DNA of 64,000 nt from Echeneis naucrates (taxonomy: Eukaryota; Chordata; Actinopteri; Carangiformes; Echeneidae). The position numbers and the translations under genes are program-made. How positions within the stretch are numbered: the first letter of the stretch is position 1; every line of letters starts with the position of its first letter. The DNA lies in contig NC_042529.1 of the NCBI RefSeq assembly GCF_900963305.1, positions 1,856,001 to 1,920,000 of the forward strand. Direction: 5' to 3'. The notes beneath the pieces are model-generated. The model was not told the DNA's origin and did not search any database. It saw only the letters and a list, made by a program, of their open reading frames with translations. Shown here one piece after another: positions 14,651-26,869 of this stretch.

Positions 14651-15037
14651 TGGCAACAAGTGGTGAGGAGCTGACTGACGGCTCATCCGGCCAATCGCGG
14701 CGCTCAGACGTAGTGACGACACATGACTCCAGCCGGCCCGGCCAGTGAGAATACACCGTGGGCGGGGCTTGGAGGAAACTCTGAATTACCATTGGAGGAA
14801 GGAAGCCTGCGCGGAGCTAGCTTCGCTAGCTAGTTCGCTGCTAACTACCGTAACAATTCCAACTACTTTGAAAAGTAACTTAAACAACACACTCTGCTCG
14901 GTCCGATCACCGGCACATAAATATTACCTGCCCAGCTACGGCTCCGCTAAACGTCAGCTAATGTTACGAATCAGTGCAGGTTATGTATCGGCTTGTAACG
15001 TATTAGTAAATTGAAAACCTCTTGATTTGATACTTAC

Positions 15038-15240
15038 GCATGAACGGTGCATCCATGCCCAAAATCCCGCTATCAGCTAAGAGCGACAATAAAATCCAGG
15101 TTTTATTAAAAGTTCCCCACGGCTCCCCGATTTAGCCTTTCCTCACTGAATGGCCCACCATGACTTGCAAAATTGCTAGCTGGCCCGGCTAGCCTAGCAG
15201 CGCCGCTTGACACCAAAACACGCTTTTGCACTGAGCATGC
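15038..15240 (-). promoter_or_regulatory. nfe2l1: Candidate distal first exon and promoter of nfe2l1
   Basis: The minus-strand sequence ends in a strong donor (CATGC|GTAAGTATC) at 15038. Near its start it has an NRF1-like GCATGCG core (about 15234-15241). It is GC-rich, and AT-rich DNA begins right after it. It is read as the distal transcription start of nfe2l1; the exact start site is inferred. Confidence 0.45.
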
Positions 15241-15244
15241 GTAG

Positions 15245-16070
15245 AACATTCTAGTGGCAAGCTTTCATCAGCTTCCAACACGACTAACAATAAAAATAAA
15301 CATAATAAATATAATATACATAATAAACACAGTCAATATAATAAAAAGTTTAAAGCAAAGTTTGTCTTATTCAGTGGCGGATAAGCGGTCTGCCCACTGA
15401 GTTTATGTTTTCCGAATAAAAATCACGTTTTAAAAAGTCAGCATTGGGAGAAGCACTCAGGTTTACTTTGGTATCAATAATAAAATAAAATGTTGCATTT
15501 AGCTTTAAAGTCCACATCTACAAAACGTCAAAACTGTAACTAAGCAGTTTTATTTGTGTATATTTCCTTCTCATGCACATTAATAAACATCATTATAAAT
15601 GTACCAGTGCAAAAGAGCATGTGATGTACAAATATTAATAACAATGTAAAATCATGAAGCAGATACTTAGAATAAAAAGTGAATACAAAACAATGGTAAC
15701 CTGACAATACATTAGCTCATTTATGTCACCACAATCTGATGAACACAGACACAATAAAAAACAAAACTCAAAAACGTCAGAAACATGACCATTGTCATTT
15801 CTTGAATTTTATTTATTTGAAAAGAAGCAGAAAAATCTTCACTTTAAATGTACAATGTAATGTAATTTACATGAGTAATACTCAATTAAAATGAAAATAT
15901 GATAATTATAAGAAGTTACTGTAAGCTACAAATCAATTTTATGGCTATTTGTTTAGAAACCTGAGCCATTTTATTAATTTGTCCAAATAGTTGTTTAAAA
16001 AAATTTAAATGTGAAATCTCAGTCTAAATTCATATAACATAAAAAAAAAACACAGAAGACATTAAATTAA
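15245..16070. other. AT-rich gap between nfe2l1 and cdk5rap3
   Basis: About 0.8 kb of strongly AT-rich DNA with no coding frame or recognised repeat. In human, COPZ2 (with miR-152) lies between these two genes; no trace of either is visible here. Confidence 0.6.
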
Positions 16071-16078
16071 ATACCACT

Positions 16079-16084
16079 TTTATT
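16079..16084 (-). terminator. cdk5rap3: cdk5rap3 poly(A) signal
   Basis: Minus-strand AATAAA (plus TTTATT) 46 bases past the stop codon, which implies a very short 3' UTR. Confidence 0.6.
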
Positions 16085-16129
16085 TCTCTTTGCAAGTCAT
16101 GACAAAAAAAAATATTTTTTGAGTGTCCG

Positions 16130-19100
16130 TTATATGCTAACCCCCATCAGGTTGACAGGTCTGTTGTGGTATCTCTTTGAAATGTCAGCTTCAATCTGCA
16201 AAAACAAATCACAGATGACAGTTAGAAATAACTGCAGGAATACAAACTGTGTATAATAACTGTGTATATTAATTCTAAAATTTCAGCAAAATATTCAATC
16301 CTTTATATTAATATAAACTCTTATCTGCAGAGTTTTTTAACTGAACTCTTGGGGATGACAGAAGTGTTGCATAACCTCACTCTCTTTCTATTGAGCTGGG
16401 AAATCACCAACCCCGTGAGCATAAATAAAACGAAACAGTAACTTAATACCAGTTTCTGGAGTTCCCGGGTGCATCCTGCCAGCAGGTCGACACGAGGCTC
16501 CAGCCTTGACTGCTCCTCTAGGGCTTCCTGTCTTTTCTCCACCATTGATATACCTTTCAGCACCAGAATATCAGCCTGTTTCAACTTCCGTCTCAGCACG
16601 TCTGACACACGCTCGACATACCTGAACACATATTTTAGATGAACGATAATTACAATTATTGTCCACCTATCAACACCAGATTTCTGCATTATTAAGCATT
16701 TCGTCAAATTCTGCGAAGAGATTAAACGTATAGTGCACCGTGGCGAGGCCATGATCATAAAGAGGTGCTGCATCCGGAGAGTCGTGAGCCGGCCCAGAAG
16801 GTCCTGCACCACAGACAGCATCTCCCGGGTGTGCTTAGGGGTCTGTCTTTGGATGACAGAAGGAGCCAGCTGGAACTGGCTCATAGACACCACATCCCCC
16901 TCAGCTTGCATCTCACTTAGACGCTGGGTTAGAAACACTTCAAGCTGCACCGACATATGAAACCAGTGTCACTTCATTGTTATATATAAGCAAAAATCTA
17001 GATACTGACTCATTAAATGACCTAACAATAATTCATTCCCATTTATTTTGACTGTAACTTTCTTCAAACAAAATATGCAAACAAAATATTAAGTTGTCAT
17101 CCTGAACATAAATTGATTACTTTGGCCACTTGGAGGCAAAGAGCTGTAAATGTTATGATAGTTATTAAGGAAAATTTGTTAGATTTAGACATAAAAAGAA
17201 AATGTAACATTCATTTTAAGACACATACAAAATAGGGCATGGCTTGTTATATTGCACAAGCAACAATTCTGATGACTGATTAATTTTTTTAAAAATCATT
17301 AATCAGGATAAAATAAAAAATGTACACTGAAGTATAATTTGAATGGCTTTCAGCATTCAGTGTCATCACTTCAATAGATCAGATTTTTGAGCAAAACCAT
17401 GACAAGAGGGATATTGTCACAACTTTCTATTCGTAACCACATGAATGATTGAATGATTGACTCATTAATTAAAAAAATAGACAAACTTTTTACCTCCATT
17501 AGCTCGTCAATGAACTGGCAGCGTGACTGAGAGTTTTCCAGTATAGTCAAAGCATCGTCACCTCTTGCCACTCCCTCAGGACCTGCAAGATGACACACAT
17601 TTTAACCACTAAGCATGTGGTTAAGCTTCATAGAAGACATACTGATGTTTTTATAAGCCATAAATAAATACTCACAGTCTGTGCCTGCATCTAAAACTTC
17701 AATTTCTATGGGAGCAGCTTCACTGTCACCCCAGTCGATACCACCTGCACTGGTGTCCTGTAGAGGTGGCAGACAGATGTTGGTTATTGTTAATTACATA
17801 CAAGAGCACAGTGTGGATATAAAAGCAGAAACTGGAGGAACTTTTACTCAATGCTTGAATACTCAACTAGGTCTGAATGAAATCTGTTTTTGCAGAGACT
17901 GTTCTTTATTTATTTGAATACCTAGATACAAACATTGTAAAATATAAGGTTAATAAAGACGATGCAGGTTGAGAAGTAATACCTCAGCGTTCGGCTCCAG
18001 ACTGATACCCCAGTCTATACCATCCTCAACTTTGATGGCATCATTAACACCCAGAGAGTCGGTTGTTTGGCCAAAGTCACCCCAGTCGATCTAAAGCGGG
18101 TTTTAAAACACAACAGCAACACAAAATCAGTGGAACTGAGATTTCGAGACATTGAAATCTGTTCATTTGAATTTCAGCCTTGGACTGTATAATAAAATGG
18201 ATACAATAAGACTTCATAAGTGAACAAAGCTAAATCTGACTTGGATTATTCTTAGTTCAGCTCCAAGACGGAAAATTTCTGAAATATAACTGATTGATGA
18301 GTAAAGAGTCAATAAAACTAACTGCGTCCTCTGTGGTGGTATCGGGAGCTGCGTCTTCGACAACTGCCCTCTCGACAACTGTGGGGACTTTCCCTGTCCT
18401 CCACTCATAAAATGTTGTGTTGCCTTTTTTCTGGGCAAATGTCAGCATAGGAAGGACCGGATCAGACCTACAAGTGACAAAATGTGAGCTCATGACAAAT
18501 CATGTGATATATACACTGAAGAATATATTTGTGTTTTTCGATATGTATGTATGTACCAGTCCAGCAACTAATACAATATTTTGAAACCTATTATGATCTT
18601 AAAAACATCTTGGTTTCATATAAGACCAAGTTTCACAGTGTGAGCCAGTAAAATTGAAGGAATAGAACTGTAGAGCCAGAGTGATGGTGCTGATGATGAA
18701 CTCACCACTCACATACGAAGTTTGTGAAAGCAGAGTAAAGTTGAATTTGCTCCTCTAATTTTGCTGCATCCTTCCCGACTTCATTGAGAACCGCTGGCAA
18801 GTCTTTCACCAGAGCCTGAAGCTCACGAGGCACGTTTTCTCCCTGAAAGAGCAAAAAATTAGAGCAAAAGAATGATAAATGGCAGCACAAAGAGCAACAG
18901 CCTGGCCAATCAGCATGTCACAACCTGTCCTTTAATAAAAAGGTGACTGTTTCCAAAAGACGTGTTTGTACTTACTGTGATGCCATACTGTTTGCAGGCA
19001 GCATAATATTGTTCCCTCAGATGTGCAGCCGAGCTCTGGCAGTCTACCTCCCGTCTGCTCAGCTCCTGCTGCAGCTGCTGGGCTTTGGCCAGCTGCTTTC

Positions 19101-20767
19101 TCAGAGCCGGGCCTTCATAACTCACGTTGCGACTCAACAAGCTGGCCACCTCCGCTGGGCCAGAGAGACAGATACACAATTAGTCTGTCTGTTCTGTGCA
19201 GACATTAATATGTAGGCTGTATGTTATATCCCTTTATCTTTTCACAATGGTGCAAAAACAACTGTTACTGGACCCACATTCCCCTTGAATAGATTTGTGT
19301 TTTTGTGCCACACAATTTTACAGGTTCAAACTGTGTTGGCATATGTTGGCATACTAGAATGAATACACAAGGCAGAGGATTTCCCTTTCTGGATGTAACT
19401 TACTGTAACTTACCCAAATAGACATTATCTGCCTCATAAAGGGACACGATCTCCTGCCAGTCCTGTAGCAACAAAAACCTGAATTCAAATCCAAATCTTA
19501 GGATCTATTTAGCAGTTAAAAGAGCTGAAGCACGCGGTGCAAAGGATGTTTTCACACTACTTGGTTTGAGGCACTAATGATATACATCTGACAGACTGAG
19601 TGACATCCTGTAAGACAGACAATAGAAGGTTTCCTGACTCACCTTCATTCTCTGAGATGAATATCTGCCAAAAATGTTCTTAGACGAGGCCTCTGTTCCC
19701 TTCAGTATCTCCACTATCCTCAAGCAGTGAAAGTAGTGAATGTCTAATGATGGAAACAAAAAAAAAAAAGTCATTTAAAATGATTATTTTAGTCCAAACA
19801 TTTTAAATAGAAAACTAACTTCCTTCCAAAAACTTTCAAGATAATATAATAATATTAACAAAACCCAAATGGGCAGAATTCTGGAAATTCTGGAAAACTG
19901 TGGTAATTTATGTTTCACAAAAATGGATGTTGAGCCCTGTAAACTGAGGTGTTAGCAGAGGAGGGGCACAGCGACGGTCTATAGGGGGATATAAAGGACC
20001 TACAGGAGCCAGAGAGAAGCTGCTTGATCTCCTCGTTCTCTGGCATGTCCTGGATGGCAGCGTTGATCTTCTCTCTGATGACTTTTACTGCACTTTGCCA
20101 TTTCACATTACAGTGTCGTCGATCCACCAGCCAATCTGTGTGTTAGGAATATTTCATTAAAATGAACATCTGTTCTTTGTGACTTTACATAACACTGAAT
20201 TCATTCTTTCTTTGAAAATAATGAGTTGGGATTTTTCCTTCAGGAAACTATTGCTACAAGCCAAACTATTTGTGTCGAAACTGAATATATTTCCTGAGTT
20301 TCATTTGTTTACAGTCAGAAGAGAATGTCTGAACAGTTTGCTATCTTTGGAGAAATTAACATTTGTATAAAAATACGTAGAAATGCATACTTGTGTTGTC
20401 TTTGTTACCATTAATAAAGTGCTATATGTTTAAAAAAAATTAAAAACAGAATAAATACAGTAAAAATGTTTTAGTTAGTGTTTCATACCCAGAAGTTTGC
20501 TGGTCTGGATATCGATGGGAAGATTTTGAATACTCTGCGAGAAAACAGTGAACAAACATCAGCGATGAATCATTAGTTGTTTTATTTTCCAACAGCTAAA
20601 GGAGCTTCACAAACAAAAACATAAAAAACTGAACAAACAAACAAAATTTTTTTATATTCACTCATTTCTGAACGTTTAACTTCGCTTTGCCTGTGACAGC
20701 AGGCTAACGCTAGCTAGCAGGCTACTTAAAACCGAGTCACGCAGCGATTATTTCCCCTCACCTCCAT
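16130..20767 (-). CDS. cdk5rap3: CDK5 regulatory subunit-associated protein 3 (C53)
   Basis: Fourteen coding exons: 20767-20762, 20534-20489, 20135-20004, 19743-19643, 19462-19414, 19154-18976, 18842-18706, 18467-18323, 18090-17983, 17757-17676, 17582-17494, 16944-16739, 16621-16450 and 16195-16130. All phases close, giving 505 residues (human 506). The first exon codes only Met-Glu. The protein works with UFL1 and DDRGK1 (UFBP1) in UFMylation of ribosomes at the ER and in ER-phagy. Diagnostic stretches are DRRHCNVKWQSAVKVIREKI, IHYFHCLRIVEILKGTEASS, GRYSSQRMKDWQEI and QFQLAPSVIQ. Three IDWG repeats, the non-canonical ATG8/UFM1-binding motifs, fall near residues 266, 290 and 308. Helical N- and C-terminal regions flank this acidic disordered segment, and the C-terminus is RPVNLMGVSI. 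Upstream lies a CCAAT-rich promoter. Confidence 0.97.
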
Positions 20768-21020
20768 TTTCTTTTCTCTTTTTCGATAAAACTAAAGTTC
20801 TCCTCGGAGGTTTTTTACGGTGTCATCTTTAAATCATCCGATTTAAATTCAGTTTACTTCACGCTGTTTTCCCCATCCGGATCTCACTGTTTACGACACG
20901 TTACAAAGAGCAGAGCCAATAGGAAGGGGCGTTGGTACGTTCGGCGAAAGAACTGACCAATGGCGTGGCGCTATGCTGATGCCTGCAGCTGATTGGTGTT
21001 TGTGACTTGTTGCAGTTACT
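20768..21020 (-). promoter_or_regulatory. cdk5rap3: cdk5rap3 promoter with three CCAAT boxes
   Basis: CCAAT pentamers occur at 20916-20920 and 20957-20961, and in opposite orientation (ATTGG) at 20992-20996, within 80 bases in a GC-rich block just upstream of the start codon. Such clusters bind NF-Y in TATA-less housekeeping promoters. No TATA box is seen. Confidence 0.6.
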
Positions 21021-21029
21021 CGGTCCACC

Positions 21030-22140
21030 GGCAGAGGGGAGTGTTGTCGCGTAGAGGCCGGATTGTCTTCCGTTTAATTCTTGTAATTATAATTTTATTT
21101 CAGATTTGTATTTTATATTTATCGAAGTTTTCCTTTTTAATATTTGTAGTTTTACGCTGATTATTCACCCAGATTTTTTTTTTTTATTTTATCTTTATCA
21201 GCCTGATAAAGGTGTTCCGCATTATGGGTTTATTTTTGACTTTTATGTTGTGTTTTATTTTCAACAGTTATTTATTACCTGATATGAGCAGGGTGTGGTA
21301 AAATAAAGAGCTTCGTGTTGATTGAATGATTAAGGTCTTGTACTGAAAATGTTTCAGTACATTTTAATATTCAGTGTCAGCGTGGGTTAGTGTTAGAGCG
21401 GCCCTGTCACTTAAACACTATTAGTTTTAGAAACAATAGTTCCCATTTGTAGATGAGCTGCAGCTTATTTAAATTTTTTTTAATTCATGAATTTGGTTGG
21501 TAAAACCTAAAAAACTTTCAAGAAGCTTACATCTTTAGCATTTATACAGTTAATCAGTTAGTAACTCACTAGATGACAAAAAAATTCAATACTCTTTGAA
21601 TAAAGGAACTTTCTTACTTTTGTTTTATTAAATCATCTGTGAACCTCTTTTACCACGAGGAATGATCGGACAGAAGTCCCTGTGTGAGCAGCAGCAGTGA
21701 TCCACTTTTAGGTCATTTGACTGGTGACCAAACTTGCAAAGTAAGCGTACATTCACTGTCTGTGATTTTGCACAACCTGATGCAAAACGCCAGTGACACT
21801 CCCTTCATTGAGACGATCTCTCTCTTTGAAGCTCTCTCTCCAATTTAAAGAGATCACAAAGACTTTTGTAACAGAAACTTAAATACAAAGACAACTTGAT
21901 ACTGCAAATTCAACATTAAAAGAAGACCGGGCCTAACGTGGCACTGATAAAGGGATTTTATTTACACTTTGGAAAGCTGCTCACCTCTCAAGTTCACATT
22001 AACCCTGTTTTAAGCAACCTGGCTCGAAGGAAGGTCTCACTAAATCACATGGTTACAACAGTCACTTACTCACTCATGCACGCAGCTGGGCGGGCTTTAG
22101 GTGTGTGTGTGTGTGTGTGTGTGTTTGAGGAGGGTGTGCT
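21030..22140. other. Intergenic gap between divergent cdk5rap3 and prr15l
   Basis: AT-rich. No coding exon or classified repeat is seen except the GT microsatellite at 22101-22124. Confidence 0.6.
22101..22124. repeat. (GT)12 microsatellite
   Basis: Uninterrupted GT dinucleotide repeat, in the probable proximal promoter or 5' end of prr15l. Confidence 0.9.
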
Positions 22141-22149
22141 GGAGCGGTG

Positions 22150-22327
22150 TACAGAAGGACAAGGTCAGGGAGTGAGAGGCAGAGAGGAAGAGATGCTGCA
22201 CCTGTGCATGATCACCTGAGAAGAAGAAGAAAAATAAAACACACAGAGAGGAGTGAAAGAATTGGTCATCATGGCGACGCAGAATCACATCTGAGAGAAT
22301 CTCTTCAGCCGGTTCGTCGTCAACAAG
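22150..22327 (+). other. prr15l: Probable prr15l 5' UTR exon with short upstream ORF
   Basis: The stretch ends in a consensus donor (CAACAAG|GTAAGA after 22327). The next plausible acceptor is the CTTCAG just before prr15l at about 25807, giving an intron of about 3.5 kb. It contains an eight-codon frame ATGGCGACGCAG...TGA at 22271-22294. The 5' boundary is approximate. No other plus-strand gene lies between it and prr15l. Confidence 0.5.
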
Positions 22328-25300
22328 GTAAGAACTGCTCTGACATACATACAATTTTACATATTTAATAACACAACATGTCAGAATGCGACAAACACAG
22401 ATCAACGAAGTCCAGGACTTATTTCTGTCATGGCCTCTGTGCAGCTGCCAATGGTAGAACTGACCCAACAGTCGAAGAGCTGATTACTGAAAGACTTAAA
22501 CTGACAAAAATGAGTCCAAACTCTCAACTTGTGGGTTTTCAGACTGCTGGTCGGACCTTACAGGCTATTTAATGACATTATCGAGGCCAAAAGAAGGAGG
22601 TCGGTGTTTCAGTGTTTGATGTAAAGAAATATTAAAAAACTAAAACACAAGAAAAGTGCATCATGTGACCAAACCCATGCAACATTAGATGGTGCAGATG
22701 GATGTCTGAGGCCTGTATGAGTTGGTGGGTGACCAAGAGAATATTTCTTCCTTAATTAAATCATGAAAGTCACACAGTCGTGAATTTGATAGGATTTTTG
22801 TACTTAGACACAAAGTTTTAACGACAGTTTAGCTGTCATTATTACAGCTTGACAAGGTGTCCACTGAGAAAATTATTTATTTATTTATTTATTTTTAAGA
22901 ATCACATAGATACATATTGGTATTATCACAAAGATAAGACAAAGAAGGGCCAAGGCCCCTTCATCAACTCATTCAGCTTTGTTGTCATGGGTCAACAGTG
23001 AAGCTGGCACAAAGGATGAAACCTGAGAATCTATTGAACCTTCAGCTCAATTATGAGGGCAGCTCAGTCGTCGGTGCCCTTGGAGCCTCCTCTCCCTCGT
23101 TCTCTCCCTCTCTGGCTCAGACATTATTGTGCCATTGAAACGACTGTGCAGCTGGTTAGTGGTTAGTGATTTCCGAACGTTGCCACAGCGTTCCCTCCCT
23201 ACTCTGATCTCTGGAGCTTTGCCGGGCCAGCTCGCTCACATATGACAAAATACATGGTAACTTATTAAAGAGAACTATGGAGGGCCTCCTTTGTGTCAAC
23301 AGGGCTTTTTGTCTCAAAGGTCACATCTAAGTCAAACATGGAAGACCAAGAGAAATATGTGTTCACATTGTACGCTGTGCTCTCGGACTTAACACGGTGT
23401 GAAAGTGCCGCTCGGTTACTTTGCTCTGCACAAACTGCTTGATGGAAGATCAACAAAACTATGCGAATGCTGCGTAAACATTTATCATGGAGATGCGCTC
23501 GCATTATACAAGAAGAAACGCTGTGCGCTTTGTTGAATTCAGCTAAATTAGCTTAAGATTTAGGGCTTGAATCCAAAAATGATTTTAAACTGAAGTAAAT
23601 GCTGGTGTGAGTCAGCAGCTGCAGCCGCCGGGGAACCAATAAAAGGTCCTCTTGGTCAGCAGCACTATCTGTTGTCTGTACACAACTGGGTCACAAATAA
23701 ACACAATTAGGCTTTCCTAGGGCAGAGGCGCTCTTACGTAACAGTTGTTCCTCTAAAACTTCTGTGATTGCAGTTTTAAACTTCTCAGCAATTTTTTGAA
23801 AAATGAAAAAACTAATTAAAAAGTCAATTGTCTGCTCAACTGCGTCAGTCCTGAACCTTTGCTCCGCTCGTTCATGCCAGCTGCCGTCTGACATCACACG
23901 GCTCAGATAAGAGCAAGATGAGTGTTTCTGCAAAGGGCATGGACTCTTTATTTGCATAGGTGCTTCATGATAAAAAATTACCACAGCAGAGCGGGTTTAC
24001 TGCTTCCTGGTGGCCCTTGTAAACCTGGGATTGGAGGCTTTGAGAAGCTCATAAAATCATTTTATTACCAATATTAGTAGAGATGCTAAGTTTGAATCGA
24101 AAGCTAAACGTAGCTGAGTGACATGCATGTCTCTCTGATTAGGAGCTAAGTATGAAAATGCATTAAATAGAAACATTCAGGTCAAGGTGTTCAGTCCTTA
24201 TGAGTATAATTCCAACAATATTTGTACTAACTATCTGTATTAATGTTGCATTGCAGTGAGAGTTGTATTTTGTGATAATTCAAATTAAACATGTTGATAT
24301 TCAGATTTATATTCAAAGACTTTGTCAAGCAGCTGAGCAGGAGAAACCCAGGAAATGTGAAGGTTTACAGCTTTAATCAAACTGGTGATGGGCTGATAAC
24401 GTGGTCTGAACTGGGCCTGTGGCTGCTGATTTTTCTATTCATTCATCTGCTGTTAAATCATTGTTCAGACTCATTACAGCATCCTAAAGTGTGAGATGGC
24501 CTCAGTAACGTGTTAAGATATGACAAAGAGTAACAGCCAATCTCACATATGTGAATTTGATATCGTCAAATTTTAAAAGCTAAATCAGCAAAATAGTAAT
24601 TTAACAAAAAGACTAATTATGCAGCTAGTATTCACATTAACTAGCAGGCTGAGACAGATGCTTGGAAATAATTTGAAAGTGCTGAAAAATTAATAAAAAG
24701 ATTTAATATCTATTGCTAGCTAAAAAAAAGTTGGTTTAAATTACAGCAAAGTCTGCAGTATCATTTTGATGAAGATGGTAAGATGTGTTGAAAGCTCCAC
24801 TTAAAGAGCCTTTTTTTGTAGTTGAACTCAAAGTGAGGCCAAATAACTGCTTCAAGAAAAGATACAAACACAAAAATCTGGATCAAAATTTTCCCTGTCT
24901 TCAGTCCTGCACGGTCGATTGATGTTGTGACACATAAAAAGTTATCATCCCTCGCTGGGTCAATAATTGTTTGGTGAGGAAGTTATTTTAAGCACACGGT
25001 CTCGATGTGACTGAGGATCACACATGAAATCACATAAATGGGTCATCCAGTCGCCTTCACTTCACTGTTACATAACTTTGTGAGCTCCTGCAGCCACGTC
25101 AGGACAATCATATCAGATCACCTGGGAGGGAAAGAGGATCCTGTTCAGATGATCATTAATTTATCAGCCGAGAGCAGAGTGTCAGGTTTCCCCCCCCAAC
25201 TCCGTTAGGTTACCTCCTCATCAAGGAGATCAACAGTTAGACATTAAAATTAAAGTTATTCTGGATTGTAGTTCCTTTTTTTAAGTTTTTAAGTTTTTTT

Positions 25301-25806
25301 TTTATCAAACAAGAGTCAGGAAACATTCATATGTTTAAATGTAAATGTATGTAATTCATATATTCAGTTTTATATGTGTATCTTTTACACTAAACTACAA
25401 CGTTGAGGTGTTTTATTATTTCTGTCTGACGCGACTTTACAGTTTGTGGATGTTCTACTTTAACAGATCCAGACTTTTCATAGGAAACAGAAGAAGAAAA
25501 CAATATAAATACACAAAACCATTTAATTCAATTAAACATTAAGAGTAATGTTTCAATAATCTAAAACTCTTTTTGTTCTGGTCTACTCCACGTGGCAACA
25601 TGTTTTCATGTTCAGCAGTTAATTATGTTTAAAATGGCCTCATTGACTTAAATCACCTACATGCACAAAATCCTGCTGATAATACCAAATTCAGACATAG
25701 TCAACACGTTTTGGAGTAAAAACTGTCCCCAAATGTTGTCAGCTGAAGAGGAAACTTGTATTTGGTGTGTAAACTGACAGTTTTGGTTTTTGGTCTGTGC
25801 TCTTCA
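22328..25806 (+). other. prr15l: Presumed prr15l 5' UTR intron
   Basis: About 3.5 kb with no coding frame that resembles a known protein. It has an (ATTT)n tract at 22872-22895 and AT-rich DNA throughout. Enhancers may be present but cannot be recognised by eye. Confidence 0.45.
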
Positions 25807-25834
25807 GGTCAGTCCTGCAGTCTCCGTTGGTGCC

Positions 25835-26173
25835 ATGGCTGACCAAAGCTGGTGGAAACTGACCTTCTCCCGCAAGAAGAAATCCGAATCCAAGGTTCTG
25901 TACGAGATCCCAGCCGAGTATGGCATCAACACCGGGAACAAGGAGCACTCAGGGGGCAACAGTCCGCCCCCGGACCACATGGACAGCCAGTTCAACGCCA
26001 GACTGGAGAAGATCGTGGACAAATCAGCCACCAAGGGCCGCCACGTCAAGGTCTCCCACTCCGGTCGCTTCAAGGAGAAGAAGAAAGTCCGTGCCACTTT
26101 GGCTGAGAACCCAAATCTGTTTGCAGAGCACAACCTCAGTGACGAGAACCACAAAAAGAAGAGTGACAAATAA
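25835..26173 (+). CDS. prr15l: Proline-rich protein 15-like
   Basis: A single coding exon of 112 residues (human PRR15L 101). The start ATG follows CTCCGTTGGTGCC shortly after the acceptor. It matches PRR15/PRR15L in two conserved blocks: an N-terminal [20 protein letters not shown] and a C-terminal [20 protein letters not shown] followed by [20 protein letters not shown]. The linker between them is proline/glycine-rich ([11 protein letters not shown]). There is no signal peptide, membrane segment or catalytic motif, and the protein is basic and probably disordered. The molecular function of the family is poorly known; mammalian relatives are expressed in gut epithelium. PRR15L rather than PRR15 is chosen because of the position between cdk5rap3 and pnpo, as in human. 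Confidence 0.93.
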   Translation: MADQSWWKLTFSRKKKSESKVLYEIPAEYGINTGNKEHSGGNSPPPDHMDSQFNARLEKIVDKSATKGRHVKVSHSGRFKEKKKVRATLAENPNLFAEHNLSDENHKKKSDK

Positions 26174-26844
26174 CAACCCACACTCCTGGAAACAACAAAC
26201 AACAACAACAGCAAACATATTTGATCGCAAAAGTGTCATATGTCAGCATCACACCCATGACAGCTCAACAAGAACACAACCATGTTGCAGCACATGTGCA
26301 GCGTGCAAAGTGGAGAAACACTTAGTGCACCACACCCAGCAGATACTGTAACCAGTGGACTCACACCTAAACAAACAGCCAGTATCAGCAGACGGCCATT
26401 TGGCGTTCACAGAGCTTAACAAAGAGCAGGAGACTTTTCCTCCCTTCTGATTTATCACAGGTTTTATTCTCATTGTTGTTTAAAAATGATCACTGACATA
26501 AAAAAGCAAAATGAAAAAAACAAAACAAGCTCATGCATCTCCTTCTCCACAATTAAAAAACAACATTGTTGTAGTTAAGGTTCTTATTTTTATTATTACA
26601 GATGTAGTGATTTTGGAATTAAACCTCTTTTTTATATCTTATTCAATCAATACACAAGTGAAGAAATGTCTTTGTAGTGTGTAACCAAAGCAAAGTAAAT
26701 TTTTATGACGTTTTTATGACCAAAGCAAATAGAAACTTGATTTTAATGACTGCTGTTGATACTGCACACAGATGGCAAAAAAAAAAAAAAACTAAACTGT
26801 TTATATGTTTTATGAAATCTGTAGAAACATTGTGTTTTGTTTTT

Positions 26845-26861
26845 AATAAATGTTAAATAAA
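26845..26861 (+). terminator. prr15l: prr15l tandem poly(A) signals
   Basis: AATAAA at 26845-26850 and again at 26856-26861, about 0.68 kb after the prr15l stop, followed by a TG-rich stretch (GATGTGTTAATGTGAGTGTG). Confidence 0.65.
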
Positions 26862-26869
26862 AAAGATGT

